Source of the DNA: Colivivens sp963640465 | Lineage (GTDB): Bacteria; Bacteroidota; Bacteroidia; Bacteroidales; Bacteroidaceae | NCBI GenBank assembly: GCA_963640465.1 | Contig: CAVHYP010000024.1 | Location: 1 to 36,180, forward strand | Reading direction: 5' to 3' | Length of the DNA: 36,180 nucleotides | In this document: positions 1 to 9,098 of the stretch, piece by piece | How the letters are laid out: each line of letters opens with the position of its first letter | Numbering within the stretch: the stretch's first letter is position 1 | Program-made: the position numbers and the translations under genes | Notes under the pieces: model-generated | What the model was told of the DNA's origin: nothing | Databases searched by the model: none | What the model saw: the letters and a program-made list of their open reading frames with translations, nothing else

Positions 1-1
1 G

Positions 2-37
2 GCTTGGGAACACTTTGATTGGCCGAATCTGCTGTAA
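2..37 (+). CDS. Possible 3' end of a truncated CDS
   Basis: The first bases read in one frame as eleven residues (AWEHFDWPNLL) followed by TAA at 35-37. The aromatic-rich tail is plausible protein, but it is too short to identify and an open frame this short is expected by chance. The sequence upstream of the window would settle it. Confidence 0.25.
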   Translation, partial: AWEHFDWPNLL

Positions 38-134
38 AACAACGGGTTCGGAAGGACATTCTATGTTTAGCGGACAACAATAATTCAATACTTCTCTCTA
101 TTCTGTTAAGTACCAACTATCTCGCCTGGGATTG

Positions 135-497
135 ATGGAGTTGCCCCTTGATATTACAGTGGAGAATACAGAAGACTCGTGCTACATCAAAAATATAGCT
201 GGCGAGAAAGTTTTTGAAGATGAAGGAAAACTCAAAATTGTCAATAACAAAGTTTACCGCTTCAATTATAAAACAAAGTGCATAACAATTAAGTCTGTTT
301 ATAAATCAGATAGTGGATGGACAAAAGGATGGACGATGTTAGTCGCGTTCAATGACTCCGAATTATTTAATGCGATCACCACATTTGGATTAGATGCTAT
401 TGAAGATTTTGTAATCGGAGAATCGAAAGAAAAGAACCTAATTAAGGTACATGGTCTTTGGTATGATTATTATGGTGATGTAATTCCCGCTAGATAA
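135..497 (+). CDS. Small AT-rich hypothetical protein (120 aa)
   Basis: I do not recognise the family. The product is a 120-residue soluble-looking protein with no signal peptide or membrane segment, rich in Lys, Glu, Asp and aromatic residues. ATG at 135 is preferred; a TTG lies immediately before it at 132 and the frame is open only back to a stop at 81. The gene is visibly more AT-rich than the genes after it, which suggests recent acquisition. It sits 98 nt after a possible 3' end of another gene and 24 nt before a lipoprotein gene. Small AT-rich genes trailing a large gene are sometimes immunity proteins of polymorphic toxins, but nothing in the sequence shows that here. Confidence 0.55.
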   Translation: MELPLDITVENTEDSCYIKNIAGEKVFEDEGKLKIVNNKVYRFNYKTKCITIKSVYKSDSGWTKGWTMLVAFNDSELFNAITTFGLDAIEDFVIGESKEKNLIKVHGLWYDYYGDVIPAR

Positions 498-521
498 GTA
501 TAATTTCAAACCGAATATCTT

Positions 522-1148
522 ATGAAGAATTTATTGTTTGTGGCAGTTGCAACATTGTTGCTTGCTTCATGTGTGAAGTCGCCGGAAGAGAAGGCGGATG
601 CTTTGATAAAGGACGAAATGCAGAAGACTCTGTTTCATCCGGACACTTATGCACCGTCGGAAACGAAAATGGACAGTGCGTTCGCTCCAACGGACGACCC
701 TGAGTTTTATGAAAAATGTCTCAAATATGCCAAACTGAGTGTGGTTGCCGACAAATATAATCGTGAGGCTGAGATGCATAAGTCGCTGATGAATAGTTTC
801 GAGAAACTGCAATTTGCAATCAACGACTACAATGAGGAGAAAGCAAAGTATGACGAAGCTGTCGCCAAGAAGGAGAAGGCAATGAACGAGATGTCTGCCA
901 TGGTTCCTGGACTGCTGGAAACGATGGCGAAGGCAAGGACGTTTATCGGTTTCAAGGCTGTTCACAGCTATAGGGCGGAGAACAACGACGGACAGACGGT
1001 GGGCGGACAGATGAAGTTCTTGTTTGACAAGGATGTGAAGGATATCGTGGCTTCGTATGACATGGAGAGCGAGGAGTATGTGGCAGTGGAATATCTGCAG
1101 AAGGTGATGAGGGGGGAGAACTCTATGGCGGATGAGTTTGGAATGTAG
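522..1148 (+). CDS. Predicted lipoprotein, 208 aa, with central coiled coil
   Basis: The N-terminus is a classic lipoprotein signal: MKNLLF, a hydrophobic stretch and the lipobox LASC with Cys17 as the lipidated residue. The mature part is highly charged. Residues about 85-130 are rich in Glu, Lys and Ala with heptad-like spacing, consistent with a coiled coil. No enzymatic motif is visible. It is probably anchored in the envelope facing the periplasm or surface. The ATG at 522 lies 24 nt after the preceding gene, so the two could be co-transcribed, but their base composition differs. The stop codon is only about 6 nt from a fragment of the dispersed repeat described at 1154. Function unknown; the lipoprotein call is firm. 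Confidence 0.8.
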   Translation: MKNLLFVAVATLLLASCVKSPEEKADALIKDEMQKTLFHPDTYAPSETKMDSAFAPTDDPEFYEKCLKYAKLSVVADKYNREAEMHKSLMNSFEKLQFAINDYNEEKAKYDEAVAKKEKAMNEMSAMVPGLLETMAKARTFIGFKAVHSYRAENNDGQTVGGQMKFLFDKDVKDIVASYDMESEEYVAVEYLQKVMRGENSMADEFGM

Positions 1149-1153
1149 GGGTA

Positions 1154-1209
1154 TGACGAGCTGGCGCTCTGGGTGTCATCGTCTACGCTCTCGGAGAGAG
1201 CTGACTCCG
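1154..1209. repeat. Partial copy of dispersed palindromic repeat
   Basis: This stretch matches the 3' half of the elements at 12900-13200 and 35706-35920: GAGCTGGCGCTC, then TGTCATCG, a CGCT..TCGGAGA..AGCTG hairpin and CTCC. It lies directly after the lipoprotein stop codon and looks like a truncated copy. Confidence 0.6.
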
Positions 1210-1212
1210 GCC

Positions 1213-1243
1213 TAGGGCTGGTTCTAAATTTAGAACCGGCCTA
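1213..1243. terminator. Palindrome between convergent genes, possible bidirectional terminator
   Basis: GGTTCTAAATTTAGAACC (1220-1237) is a perfect 18-bp palindrome. It extends outward through TAGGGCT/GGCCTA with one bulge. It lies between the + strand lipoprotein gene (ends 1148) and the minus-strand ygiQ (ends 1269), where a shared terminator is expected. There is no strong T-run on either side, so termination is inferred from position. Confidence 0.4.
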
Positions 1244-1268
1244 AAGTATCTTTGCTTCTGGGCGATGC

Positions 1269-3098
1269 CTATTCCTTGTCGGGTTTTGTCTTGTACCAGA
1301 AGAAGTACTGGTTTTGCTGTTTCTTCTCCTGGGGGGTCTTGGCTGAGTACACTTTCTCGAGGGTGTAGGGATGGTAGCCGGTGTACCACATCTCGGTGCT
1401 TACGGTCATGGGGGTGGGGGTGAAGTCCTGGACTTGCTCGAGACGGAACCCGAGGTGACGGGTGATTTCTGCCAGTTGCTGCATGTCGCGGTTGGTGCAG
1501 CCGGGATGGCTGCTGATGAAGTAGGGGATGAGCTGCTGGTTGAGATGGAGGTCGTGGTTGACTTTGTCGAATATCTTCTTGAAGTCGTAGAACAGCTGGA
1601 ACGGTGGTTTCCTCATCTGACGGAGGACTTGGTCGCTGGTGTGTTCGGGTGCCACTTTGAGCCGTCCGCTGACGTGGTTGGCAATGAGCTCGCGTGCGTA
1701 CTGGCGGTTGATGAGGTTGGTCTGGCTGTTGCCGGTGTCGTGGAGTATGAGGTCGTAGCGGACGCCGCTGCCGATGAAGCTTTTCTTGATTCCCTTGAGG
1801 GAGTCGACTGCATGGTAGATGTCGAGCAGGGCGCTGTGGTCGGTGTTGAGGTTGAAGCATACTTTGGGATGGATGCACGATGGCCTTTTGCATTTCTTGC
1901 AGATGTCGAGGTCTTTCCCGTGCATGGAGTACATGTTGGCGCTGGGTCCGCCCAGGTCGCTGATGTAGCCTTTGAATCCGGGCATGGCGATGACTTGCTT
2001 CACTTCGCGCAGTATGCTTTCCTTGCTGCGGCTGCTGATGAATTTGCCCTGGTGGGCTGAGATGGTGCAGAAGGCGCAGCCTCCGAAGCAGCCGCGGTGG
2101 AGGTTGACGGAGTACTTGATCATGTCGTAGGCTGGAATGCGCTTGCCGGCATACTTGGGATGGGGCATGCGTGTGAAGGGCAGGTCGAATGTGCGGTCGA
2201 TTTCTTTCTGCGACATGGGCGGGTATTGGGGATTGACGACTGCATACATGCCATCGACTTCCTGGATGAGTCGTTGGGCATGGTATTTGTTTGACTCTTC
2301 CTCGATGTGGCGGAAGTTGGCTGCCTGGCATTTCTTGTCGCGGAGGCATTGTTCGTGGCTGTGGAGCACGATGTCTTTGTCGGTGATCTTGAACTCGTTC
2401 TTGCGGAGGAGCATCACGGTCTGGGGTTGGGGATGACGGAGCATGAGGCTGCGGAAGAGGGTGGTGTCGGTGTGGTCGAGCCCTTGTGAGATCAGTGTGT
2501 CGTTGAGCAGATGGACGATGCTGCGTGTGGGCAGTTCGCCCATGCCGTAGGTGAGGATGTCGGCTCCGCTGTCGCACAGGATGGATTTTTTCAGCTGGTC
2601 TTGCCAATAGTCGTAGTGGGTGAGCCGGCGCAATGATGCCTCGATTCCGCCGATGACTACGGGGACATCGGGGTAGAGTTGTTTGAGGATGCGGGTGTAG
2701 ACGATGGTGGGGTATTCGGGACGTTTGTCGTGGCGTCCGTCGGGGCTGTAGGCGTCTTCGGACCTGAGGCGTCGGGCTGCGGTGTATTTGTTGACCATGG
2801 AGTCCATGCAGCCGGGGGAGATGCCGAAGAAGAGGCGGGGGCGTCCGAGCTTGCGGAAGTCGCGGTAATCGCCGTGCCAGTCGGGCTGGGGCACGATGGC
2901 TACTCTCATGCCTTCGGCTTCGATCACTCGTCCGATGACTGCCACTCCGAAGGAGGGATGGTCGACATAGGCATCGCCTGAGAAGAGGATGACGTCGAGT
3001 TGGTCCCAACCGCGCTGTTCCACTTCTTTCCTGGTGGTTGGCAGGAATGCTGAGGGGGAGGGAAGTGTGTGCTTTGTATGTTCTGTGTTCATTGACAT
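1269..3098 (-). CDS. ygiQ: YgiQ-family radical SAM protein
   Basis: The product is 609 residues, typical of the UPF0313/YgiQ family. The N-terminal part (about 30-200) carries the conserved SGDAYVDHPSFG and VVIGGIEASLRR segments of the family's cobalamin-binding-like domain. The radical SAM cluster motif CxxxCxxC is at Cys337, Cys341 and Cys344 (GCFGGCAFC). A further Cys group (400, 403, 408, 414) may hold an extra iron-sulfur site. The protein is cytoplasmic and its physiological reaction is not established. Its start overlaps the end of the upstream gene by 10 nt, indicating translational coupling in the cluster that begins with uxaC. A downstream in-frame Met (residue 3) is an equally possible start. 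Confidence 0.93.
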   Translation of the reverse strand: MSMNTEHTKHTLPSPSAFLPTTRKEVEQRGWDQLDVILFSGDAYVDHPSFGVAVIGRVIEAEGMRVAIVPQPDWHGDYRDFRKLGRPRLFFGISPGCMDSMVNKYTAARRLRSEDAYSPDGRHDKRPEYPTIVYTRILKQLYPDVPVVIGGIEASLRRLTHYDYWQDQLKKSILCDSGADILTYGMGELPTRSIVHLLNDTLISQGLDHTDTTLFRSLMLRHPQPQTVMLLRKNEFKITDKDIVLHSHEQCLRDKKCQAANFRHIEEESNKYHAQRLIQEVDGMYAVVNPQYPPMSQKEIDRTFDLPFTRMPHPKYAGKRIPAYDMIKYSVNLHRGCFGGCAFCTISAHQGKFISSRSKESILREVKQVIAMPGFKGYISDLGGPSANMYSMHGKDLDICKKCKRPSCIHPKVCFNLNTDHSALLDIYHAVDSLKGIKKSFIGSGVRYDLILHDTGNSQTNLINRQYARELIANHVSGRLKVAPEHTSDQVLRQMRKPPFQLFYDFKKIFDKVNHDLHLNQQLIPYFISSHPGCTNRDMQQLAEITRHLGFRLEQVQDFTPTPMTVSTEMWYTGYHPYTLEKVYSAKTPQEKKQQNQYFFWYKTKPDKE

Positions 3099-5995
3099 AG
3101 GAATTTGGTGATTGCCTGCATCAGCAGGTTGCGTTTCTCGGGTTCTTGTATGCTTTCGATGGGGAAGCCTACGGTGATGACTTTGGAGGTGGTGCCGTCG
3201 TAGGCTATGGCTGCCGGTTGTCCGTCGGAGTACTGGAGCATGGTGAATGCGCTGTCGGACGGCTGGAGCGACATGACTCTTGGCACGGCATAGCTGCGGG
3301 GGTTCATTTCGCGGTAGATGCTGAAGGTGAGTCCGCTTCCGTTTACTGTACTGATGGTCTTGTCTTTGATTTCAGCACCGTAGGTGGCATGGAGTCCTTG
3401 GAATGTGAAGTCGGACCCGTTGAAGAGGTTGGCTCCGCTGATGAGCAGGCGTCCTCCGTGGTTGAGGTAGTCGTCGAGTTTGGCTGCTGTGGTTTTGCGG
3501 AAGTGGGTCTGCACTCCACAGATGAGATCGACCATGGTGTATTCTTTGGGCACTACTACGTTGCTCACCAGGGCTTCTTCGCTGCTGCTGCAGAATGAGT
3601 GGTTGCCCAGTGTGCTGATGCCTTGGCTGTGGAGGCTGACGTAGTCGAAGGTGTTGCCTTGCATGATGGTGCCTTCGAGCTCGGAACCGCTGTAGCCGGT
3701 GCCGTTGGATGCTTCGCTTCCCATGTTGGTCTTGTCGAACACGATCTGTCTGCCGCAGTATCCGGGGAACTTGCCGTAGGGCACTCCGGGGTCGGATTCG
3801 ATGTCGAATCCCTGGTCGGTGGCTGTGTTGACTTGTTTGGGCCCTTCGAGGCGGGTGAAGGCGTTGACGATGAGGATGGTGCCTTGGTTGTGATTGGCTG
3901 CATAGGCGCAGAGGGTTTCGGAGGGGAAGCTGATGCCGCCTTGGTTCATTGCTGCTACCTTGAAGCTGTAGAGGTGGCCTTTCTCGAGCGGTGCAAGATA
4001 GGATGTGCCGCTGACGAGGGTGCCGTTGTCGAAGTCGTGGTCGTCGATGCGTGTGTAGACGATGTACTGGTCGGGACTGGCTGTGGACTCGAGGGAATCG
4101 ATGGTGGTGTCCCAGGTGAGGTTTGCCCACTTGTCCTGGTCGTTGAGGGTGATGGCGAAGTTGTGTACGGGCAATGGCTGGATGACGTAGTCGCGGCTGT
4201 GCTGGGCGGCGATGTATTTCACGACGGTCTTGTAGACTGACCTGCAGAAGTCGAACTTGAACTGTGGGTCGTAGCCCAGTGTGAGGTCGAAGAAGTTCTG
4301 GTGGGAGAGCATCTCGAGGATGATGGACGGGAGTTCGGAGATGCGGGTCTCGCCGTAGTTGCGGTTCCACAGCTGGCGTATTCTCCACTGGTATTTCTTC
4401 ATGTCGACTGAGAGGTTGCGGAGCAGGAGGCTGGCGAGGTCGTAGCTTGCAAAGCGGTCGATGCCTGCATTGAGCCGGCCCTGGGTGTAGGCTGTGTCGG
4501 AGGTGCAGATGGAGAGTGTGCCGACGAGTGTGTTGGTGCGATTGAATCCGGCATCGGTGTGGAATCCCATGGTGAGTTCGAACGGAACTCCTCGGCCGGG
4601 ACGGTGGGGCATGTAGACGGAACCGCCGGCAAGGGTGTTGGCTGTTTCGGGACGTGCCCAGATGTCGTTGCTGTAGTCGTCGTCGCTGCGGAAATGATTG
4701 TAGATGGTGTCGGGCATTCCTGACCACTGGGCGAAGTAGCGTGCTGCCTCTGCCCATCGTGGCATTCCGCTGAGACGTGCATGGAGCAGGTTGACGGTGT
4801 CTGCCACGGTTTCTCCCCGTGCTATGTTTCCGTATCCGCTGCCGAAACGGACGGCATCGGCTGTGACCACGCCTTCGCTGTGGCTGCTGTTGGAAAGGAC
4901 TACGCAGTTCTGGCTGCTGCATCCGGGGGCAAAGGTGAAGGTGCCGAGGTAAACCCATGTGCTGCCGCCTATTTTCTGATTGACGCGGAACTCGGTGGCA
5001 ATGCCTTTGTGGATGACGGTGTAGGCTGCATCGTCGATGCTTTGGGGCATGGTTTGATAGGACACATAGACTGCGTATTCTCCTTCTTCGGGAATGTTGG
5101 GGGTCCAGCGGATTTGGGTGTTGCTGCCTTGCTGGTCTTCGGCTTGGCTTTCTTTGTTACGTGTGTCGTTGGTCCGGCTGGTGCGGACGATGTCGGTTTT
5201 GGTGTATCTCACGGTGCCGTGGGTGAAGGGATGGTCGGTGGCATAGTAGATGTCTTTCAGATGGGCGAAGCCGGCTGAATCGCTGGTGTGCCATTTGCCT
5301 TTCTCTTCGTAGTGTCCGTTTTTCTCGGGTGCATCGTTGTCGACTATCACTTCATGGTTCTGCCAGTTGCGCTCGCGTGGGGTGTAGACGACGGCTCCTG
5401 CATTCTCGAGCATGGGGATGATGTAGGGGACGACGAAGGTCTGGGTGAAGAGGTCTTCGGTGGTGCAGAACAGATGGGGGCGCTGCCACATCCATGCCTG
5501 TTTTGATTGTTTCCAGTAGGTGCCGTGGCTTTGCCAAAGGGCGAGATGATGGCCTTCCAGTCCTTTGGGTGCTGAAAGGGGTGAACTGATGTTGCGGGTC
5601 CATGGTGCTCCATGGTATTCATCTTGCCACAGCCGGTCGGCGGTTTTCTCTCCTTTGCGTATGGCATTGGGCACGAGCTCTTCTATGGGATGGCGGTCGG
5701 TGATGATGCGGAGACGGTAGGATGACAGGCTGTCGGGGACGAAGCGGGAGACGGACTGGTAGATGTCTGCCACGATTTCGTCGGTGAAGAACTGTTCTTT
5801 GAATCCTCCGCTGGCATACATTGTGATGGTCTGGGTGCTGTCGTTCACGCTGAGGCTGTCGAGCGTGCTGCGCTTGAAGTATTGGTCGGCTCGGGTATAG
5901 TGGTCGAGATAGTCGAGGATGTGTCCGCGCATGGTCTGTGCCTGTGCAGACGTGGCGGTGATGGCTAACAGTATTGGAATGGCAAGTCTTTTCAC
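3089..5995 (-). CDS. Secreted amidase-like protein with golvesin-type domain, Fn3 and C-terminal Rossmann-like region
   Basis: 968 residues with a signal peptide (about 1-19, cleavage after AQA). Pieces of an Amidase_3-like N-acetylmuramoyl-L-alanine amidase core are visible: a His in LWQSHG (157), a GFHTDAG segment with His479, and LPSIILEMLSHQN with Glu561, which resembles the family's catalytic-Glu motif. Between the first and second pieces lies a beta-rich golvesin C-terminal-like domain (about 290-388). A fibronectin-III-like region follows (about 608-700), then about 260 residues with TILIVNAF and DDYLNHGGRLLISGAN, which look like a glutamine-amidotransferase-like Rossmann fold. Database entries often call such proteins xanthan lyase. 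I infer a peptidoglycan or polysaccharide-active envelope enzyme. It overlaps ygiQ by 10 nt and follows the T9SS plug gene. Confidence 0.75.
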   Translation of the reverse strand: MKRLAIPILLAITATSAQAQTMRGHILDYLDHYTRADQYFKRSTLDSLSVNDSTQTITMYASGGFKEQFFTDEIVADIYQSVSRFVPDSLSSYRLRIITDRHPIEELVPNAIRKGEKTADRLWQDEYHGAPWTRNISSPLSAPKGLEGHHLALWQSHGTYWKQSKQAWMWQRPHLFCTTEDLFTQTFVVPYIIPMLENAGAVVYTPRERNWQNHEVIVDNDAPEKNGHYEEKGKWHTSDSAGFAHLKDIYYATDHPFTHGTVRYTKTDIVRTSRTNDTRNKESQAEDQQGSNTQIRWTPNIPEEGEYAVYVSYQTMPQSIDDAAYTVIHKGIATEFRVNQKIGGSTWVYLGTFTFAPGCSSQNCVVLSNSSHSEGVVTADAVRFGSGYGNIARGETVADTVNLLHARLSGMPRWAEAARYFAQWSGMPDTIYNHFRSDDDYSNDIWARPETANTLAGGSVYMPHRPGRGVPFELTMGFHTDAGFNRTNTLVGTLSICTSDTAYTQGRLNAGIDRFASYDLASLLLRNLSVDMKKYQWRIRQLWNRNYGETRISELPSIILEMLSHQNFFDLTLGYDPQFKFDFCRSVYKTVVKYIAAQHSRDYVIQPLPVHNFAITLNDQDKWANLTWDTTIDSLESTASPDQYIVYTRIDDHDFDNGTLVSGTSYLAPLEKGHLYSFKVAAMNQGGISFPSETLCAYAANHNQGTILIVNAFTRLEGPKQVNTATDQGFDIESDPGVPYGKFPGYCGRQIVFDKTNMGSEASNGTGYSGSELEGTIMQGNTFDYVSLHSQGISTLGNHSFCSSSEEALVSNVVVPKEYTMVDLICGVQTHFRKTTAAKLDDYLNHGGRLLISGANLFNGSDFTFQGLHATYGAEIKDKTISTVNGSGLTFSIYREMNPRSYAVPRVMSLQPSDSAFTMLQYSDGQPAAIAYDGTTSKVITVGFPIESIQEPEKRNLLMQAITKFLCQ

Positions 5996-6212
5996 GTTTA
6001 ATGCTTGATTCTGATGTTGGTGTTATTTTATGATACGATGTGTGTATATATGTGAATTATATGTGCATGTAAAATATATGTTAATGTACGTTTGTGTAAT
6101 GCAAACGATGGGAGTGGGCGTGGTTTGGATGAGGGGTGTGCATATCGGTCGAAACTTGTGTGTAGGTATCGAGTGAAATTTGTGTGTGCATATTATATAA
6201 TGTGTGTGCGGT
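5996..6212. other. GT/CA-rich spacer
   Basis: This 217-nt stretch between two co-directional genes is low complexity, with many TGTGTG, TATATG and TGTGCAT words on the + strand. I see no consensus promoter, terminator or credible ORF in it. Confidence 0.6.
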
Positions 6213-7478
6213 TTATGGTGTGTTGTTGCCTTTGAAGTTGATGCTCTTGAATCCGACGAGCTTGTCGTAGCGTGATCCGAATGCCCGGTGGTAGATGTAG
6301 ACGTAGTATTCGTTCTCGGTCTGGAAGTAGTCTCCTTCGCTCGGTGCGGTTTGTCCCACGTCTTCGCCTGTCCTGACGAAGAGGTACTGGTAGTTGTAGG
6401 AACCTTGTTTGAGGGGTAGGGTGAGCTCGTACTGATGGTCAATCAGATTGTAGTCCATCTTGTATTTTTCTTCAAACCGTCCGTTGGTGAGGTCGCCGTT
6501 GAGATAGAGGTCGCCGTCGGCAATCTGCGGCATCTTCAGGCAGAAGTGGGTGAAGAAATAGTCGCTCTCGGTTTCGTTGTCGATGTCGTCGGTGTTTCGG
6601 ATGAGGAAGCGTCCGTCCTGGTCCTGGTCGTACTTGTAGTTGATGCGCTGCATGTCGTCCATGACGTATGCGTGGTAGTAGGGTTCTTCGTATTGCATCT
6701 TGTCTACTCGCATGGTTGCCACATATTTGTTGAGTATCTCGAAGCGGCGGTATTCGTTGCCCGCACTGAAAATCAGTTCGCGGTTGTGGGTGTAGACGAG
6801 TTGGTTGTTGCGGATGTAGGATGGCTTGATTCCTGCTACTCGGGTGTCCCACCTGTGGTTTTGCAGTACCACTGGGATGAACTCGGACTCGGGACTGGAG
6901 GTTTCGAAGGTGGGGTAGTTGATGTTGAAGTCCACTTGCTGGTGTTGCTCGTAGGTGTCGATGTCGGTGTTGGCATTGACGCTTACATCGATGCCGACTT
7001 CTGGCTGGAGTATGCTGAAGCAGGCTGTTGCCACTGGCTGGTCGTTGTCGTCTTCGTAGATGTCCACGCGGTAGTTGCCGCTGACGAGCAGCTGGTGTTC
7101 TGCGTTTGGGAGGCGGAAGGTGTAGTGGTTGTACGCCATCTCGGGAATGACCGACTGCTCGTAGTCGTCGAGCACATCGTTGCCGTTGATGCCGGTCATG
7201 TAGTCGCCGTCGTAGAGGTCGGACTGGGTCCAGTCGGCATTGCAGTGGGTGATGGTGTAGGTGTAGCGCACGTAGTTGTGCTGGAGATCATCGAAGGAAA
7301 TCTCTACGTAGTTGTTGCCGCCAAGCAGGATGACCGGCGGTTCGCCCCATTCTCCGTTGGCTTTCACCTGAATGGTCTGCAGGTTGTCGACAAAAGTACC
7401 GTTCACCTGGGCTTGGGCAGCCAAGGCGGACAGTACTAATGATGTTGCAATGCATATCTTCTTGTTTGCTTTCTTCAT
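6213..7478 (-). CDS. Type IX secretion system plug protein (DUF5103)
   Basis: 421 residues with a signal peptide (MKKANKK..., cleavage after AQAQ at about 24). The N-terminal segment, with LLGGNNYVEISFDDL and the YTITHCNADWTQSDLYDGDYMTG motif, is characteristic of the DUF5103 family. Members of this family were identified as the plug that closes the periplasmic side of the SprA translocon of the type IX secretion system. The family has two beta-sandwich domains and the length is normal. It lies 70 nt downstream of uxaC and is probably co-transcribed with it. Its presence implies a T9SS in this organism; no other T9SS component lies in the window. Confidence 0.88.
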   Translation of the reverse strand: MKKANKKICIATSLVLSALAAQAQVNGTFVDNLQTIQVKANGEWGEPPVILLGGNNYVEISFDDLQHNYVRYTYTITHCNADWTQSDLYDGDYMTGINGNDVLDDYEQSVIPEMAYNHYTFRLPNAEHQLLVSGNYRVDIYEDDNDQPVATACFSILQPEVGIDVSVNANTDIDTYEQHQQVDFNINYPTFETSSPESEFIPVVLQNHRWDTRVAGIKPSYIRNNQLVYTHNRELIFSAGNEYRRFEILNKYVATMRVDKMQYEEPYYHAYVMDDMQRINYKYDQDQDGRFLIRNTDDIDNETESDYFFTHFCLKMPQIADGDLYLNGDLTNGRFEEKYKMDYNLIDHQYELTLPLKQGSYNYQYLFVRTGEDVGQTAPSEGDYFQTENEYYVYIYHRAFGSRYDKLVGFKSINFKGNNTP

Positions 7479-7548
7479 GACATGCGTCGGTGTGGAGCGG
7501 TCGGGGTAGGGACCGCGTATGTTTGAACTTGAAATCCTTGTCTGGATA

Positions 7549-8964
7549 TCAGAACTGGAAATAATTCTTTGCGTTGTAGTAGCTGATGTCTTCCACCATC
7601 TGGTTGAGACGTTCCATTTCGCTTGCCGGCAACTCGCCGTTCTCCACGTCTGTACCCAGCAGGTTGCAGAGGGTGCGGCGGAAGTATTCGTGGCGCGGAT
7701 AGCTGAGGAATGATCGCGAGTCGGTGAGCATGCCCACGAAGCGGCTGAGCAGTCCGAGCAGCGACAGTGTGTTCATCTGGTTTTCCATTCCGCGTTTCTG
7801 GTCGAGGAACCACCATCCGGAACCCCACTGGATTTTGCCTGGGCAACTGCCGTCCTGGAAATTGCCGAGCATTGTGGCAATCATCTCGTTGTCGGCTGGG
7901 TTGAGGTTGTAGAGGATGGTGCGTGTGAGCTTGTCTTCTGACTCCAGCCGGTTGAGGAATTTCGAGAGGGCTTTGGCTGTGTTGAACTGTCCGATGGAGT
8001 CGAATCCGGTGTCGGGACCGAGCTGACGGAACATCTTGCTGTTGTTGTCGCGTATGGCTCCGTAGTGGAATTGCTGGGTCCAGTCGGCTTCGTGGTCCAT
8101 CTCGGCAAAGATGACGAGCATGCAGCTCTTGTACTTGCGGATTTCTTCTGCGGTCAGTTGTTTGCCTCCATATACTTTATCGAATATCTGGTTGATTTCC
8201 GAGTCGGTGTAGTCTTCGGCATAGAACTCTTCGATGCCGTGGTCGGACAGCCGGCAACCGTTGCTGGTGAAGAACTCGTGGCGTTTCTTCAGTGCATCGA
8301 TGACATCCTGGAACCGTGAGATGGCAATGCCGCTCACTTCGCTCAGCCGGTCGATGTAAGCCTTGAAGTTCTGTGGGTTTTCCACTGCCATTGCCTTGTC
8401 GGGACGCCATGCCGGAATCATGCGCGGGTCGTCCTCGCTTCTTGCTGCGGCATAGTCTTGATGGAAATGGAGGTCGTCCACTGGGTCGTCGGTGGTGCAG
8501 ACTATCTCCACATTGTAGTGGCGCATCAGTCCACGTGCAGTGAAGTTGGGGTCGTTGCGCAGTTTGTCGGTGCACTCGTCGTAGATTTCCCGTGCGGTGC
8601 TTGGGTTGAGAATCTTGTTGATGCCGAACGCTGTCTTCAGCTCGAGGTGGCTCCAGTGGTAGAGCGGATTGCGGAAGCAGTAGGGGAGGGTCTCTGCCCA
8701 TTTCTCGAATTTTTGCCAGTCGGTGGTGTCCTTGCCCGTGCAGTAGCGCTCGTCGATGCCGTTCGTACGCATTGCACGCCATTTGTAGTGGTCGCCTCCC
8801 AGCCAAATCTCTGTGAGGGAATTGAAGCGGTGGTCTTCTGCCACCATCTGCGGACTCAGGTGACAGTGGTAGTCTATGATTGGAAGATGTTCTGCATGCT
8901 CGTGGTAGAGTCTTTGTGCGGTCTCGGTTTGCAGCAGAAAATTGTCGTCAAGAAATTGTTTCAT
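7549..8964 (-). CDS. uxaC: Uronate isomerase (glucuronate/galacturonate isomerase)
   Basis: 471 residues from the ATG at 8964 (MKQFLDDNFLL), the usual start and length for UxaC. The open frame continues 49 codons upstream but that part does not resemble the family. The enzyme interconverts D-glucuronate with D-fructuronate and D-galacturonate with D-tagaturonate, feeding pectin and glucuronide breakdown. It belongs to the amidohydrolase superfamily; the DYHCHL motif gives metal ligands His33 and His35, and the conserved GSGWWFLDQKRGMENQ and LTDSRSFLSYPRHEYFRR blocks are present. It is the first gene of a minus-strand cluster and has a TAACTTTG -7 box just upstream. No other uronate-pathway gene is present in the window. 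Confidence 0.95.
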   Translation of the reverse strand: MKQFLDDNFLLQTETAQRLYHEHAEHLPIIDYHCHLSPQMVAEDHRFNSLTEIWLGGDHYKWRAMRTNGIDERYCTGKDTTDWQKFEKWAETLPYCFRNPLYHWSHLELKTAFGINKILNPSTAREIYDECTDKLRNDPNFTARGLMRHYNVEIVCTTDDPVDDLHFHQDYAAARSEDDPRMIPAWRPDKAMAVENPQNFKAYIDRLSEVSGIAISRFQDVIDALKKRHEFFTSNGCRLSDHGIEEFYAEDYTDSEINQIFDKVYGGKQLTAEEIRKYKSCMLVIFAEMDHEADWTQQFHYGAIRDNNSKMFRQLGPDTGFDSIGQFNTAKALSKFLNRLESEDKLTRTILYNLNPADNEMIATMLGNFQDGSCPGKIQWGSGWWFLDQKRGMENQMNTLSLLGLLSRFVGMLTDSRSFLSYPRHEYFRRTLCNLLGTDVENGELPASEMERLNQMVEDISYYNAKNYFQF

Positions 8965-8997
8965 GTTTTGTATTGGTTTATAGCTTGATCGTTCGCA

Positions 8998-9005
8998 CAA
9001 AGTTA
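8998..9005 (-). promoter_or_regulatory. -7 box for uxaC cluster
   Basis: On the minus strand this reads TAACTTTG, a match to the Bacteroidetes TAnnTTTG box, 33 nt before the uxaC ATG. I found no clear TTTG at -33, so the promoter is incomplete by consensus. Confidence 0.55.
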
Positions 9006-9098
9006 CAAATATTTTTCCAATTCCATGTGGCAATGGGGGATAAAACTGTGGCAACTGGCAATAATTTGCCTTTAACCCGAAATAAATCCGTTTTTTCT

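Noticed and set aside
1183..3009. Long Arg/His/Pro-rich ORF opposite codons of ygiQ (same strand, other frame)
   Set aside because: Shadow of ygiQ; composition is typical of an out-of-frame reading of GC-rich codons.
3372..4958. 528-codon Arg/Pro/His-rich frame inside the amidase-like gene
   Set aside because: Out-of-frame shadow with no domain and implausible composition.
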